In this document: piece by piece, positions 6,280-6,859 of the stretch
How the letters are laid out: the number at the start of each line of letters is the position of its first letter
How positions within the stretch are numbered: the first letter of the stretch is position 1
Assembly: GCA_947088195.1 (NCBI GenBank)
Contig: CAMUFS010000168.1
Span: forward strand, 1 to 6,859
Direction of reading: 5' to 3'
Length of the DNA: 6,859 nt
Source of the DNA: an uncultured Clostridia bacterium
Lineage (GTDB): Bacteria; Bacillota; Clostridia; Lachnospirales; Lachnospiraceae
The notes under the pieces: model-generated
Seen by the model: only the letters and a program-made list of their open reading frames with translations
The model's database searches: none
Told to the model about the DNA's origin: nothing
Position numbers and translations under genes: made by a program

Positions 6280-6859
6280 CTATTTTTCACTGGCATCGTT
6301 TTCCGTTTTATCAAGAAGCAAATCTGTGTGCGCCAGCATTTCCAGAGAAGATTTTGCATGTTCCTCATAACGTTTTGTGAGAAGAAGAGAGAAAAAAATA
6401 TCCAACACATAAGTAACGGCAGAAAAAGAAGTAATCACATCCAAGCTGAGAAGAGAATCTCTATTAGGAATCTCGACAATCTCGTGGCACCATTTGCGAA
6501 TTACATGATTATGGGGTCCCATCAGCCCTACCACATAATTATTAGTCCCCTCCCGAAGATATTTTGCCATCTGAATCACCGTCCGGTTAGCCCCTGTAAA
6601 GCTGATCAAAAACGCTACCGTTTTCTTATCCTTCCGCGCTGCCAGATAATGGCCGTTAATACTCTCATAAGCGGAACACTCCATGCCCAGAGTGGCAAAC
6701 TTAAATACTGCTGACTGCGCCAATATATAGCTGATGCCCGTACCATAGATGTCTATGCACTCTGCTCTCTGAATCATATTGTTAATTCGATTCATAGTAT
6801 TTTTATTAAGGGCAAGTCGTGTGTTTGTCACAGCCTTATCATACAAAACAGGCAGAATA
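6280..6859 (-). CDS. RpiR-family transcriptional regulator, SIS domain (N-terminal part outside window)
   Basis: The frame is open to the window edge, and the TTG at 6846 is an internal Leu codon, not a start. The 192 visible residues form the sugar isomerase (SIS) ligand-binding domain of the MurR/RpiR family. GTGISYILA (visible residues 39-47) is the first phosphosugar loop, and ISFTGANRTV (85-94) corresponds to the usual IS-x-SGxT loop. The N-terminal HTH_6 DNA-binding domain is missing, as expected from the cut. These regulators sense a phosphorylated sugar, here plausibly the 6-phospho-glucoside made by the permease. The gene lies directly upstream of the PTS operon on the same strand, with a terminator between. 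The palindrome at 6157-6184 is its likely target, by position only; whether it represses or activates cannot be read from sequence. Confidence 0.88.
   Translation of the reverse strand, partial: ILPVLYDKAVTNTRLALNKNTMNRINNMIQRAECIDIYGTGISYILAQSAVFKFATLGMECSAYESINGHYLAARKDKKTVAFLISFTGANRTVIQMAKYLREGTNNYVVGLMGPHNHVIRKWCHEIVEIPNRDSLLSLDVITSFSAVTYVLDIFFSLLLTKRYEEHAKSSLEMLAHTDLLLDKTENDASEK

Noticed and set aside
6280..6846. Complete short SIS protein starting at TTG 6846
   Set aside because: The frame continues to the window edge with protein-like residues (ILPV before LYDKA), and the family normally has an N-terminal HTH domain, so this is a gene cut by the window.

Overview
The window looks like a chromosomal accessory stretch from a low-to-moderate GC Gram-positive anaerobe of the Clostridia, most likely a gut Lachnospiraceae-type organism. 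This rests on the strong AGGAGG-type ribosome-binding sites, the fused beta-glucoside PTS permease next to a GH1 phospho-glucosidase, the RpiR-type regulator, and the SGNH-like surface-polymer protein typical of Firmicutes. The species cannot be fixed from the sequence alone.

Left part (1-1310, + strand): the 3' portion of a gene entering from outside the window. It encodes a secreted or membrane-anchored SGNH-hydrolase-like protein with a C-terminal beta-sandwich-like extension, probably acting on cell-surface polysaccharide.

Middle part (1311-2716): a patchwork that looks acquired. It holds a long imperfect inverted repeat (1386-1462), an AT-rich GNAT acetyltransferase gene with its own extended -10 promoter (+ strand), and on the - strand a small unit of unknown function: a possible 33-residue ORF and a 105-residue protein, one base apart, behind a recognisable promoter and two small leader hairpins. 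The bases between this unit and the next gene show short open frames without convincing starts, perhaps decayed mobile-element sequence.

Right part (2717-6859, - strand): a compact beta-glucoside utilisation locus. In transcription order it runs: an RpiR/SIS-domain regulator (N-terminal part outside the window), an intrinsic terminator, a promoter with a 28-bp palindrome lying across its -10 region, a structured leader of about 100 nt, a fused PTS EIIBCA permease, and a GH1 6-phospho-beta-glucosidase 17 bp downstream. The permease imports and phosphorylates an aryl- or oligo-beta-glucoside. The glucosidase splits the phosphorylated sugar in the cytoplasm to glucose 6-phosphate plus glucose or aglycone. 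The RpiR protein probably senses the sugar phosphate and controls the promoter.

I see no clearly new multi-gene system. The points most worth checking are the operator/leader architecture of the PTS operon, the long hairpin at 1386-1462, and the unidentified two-ORF unit at 2120-2540.
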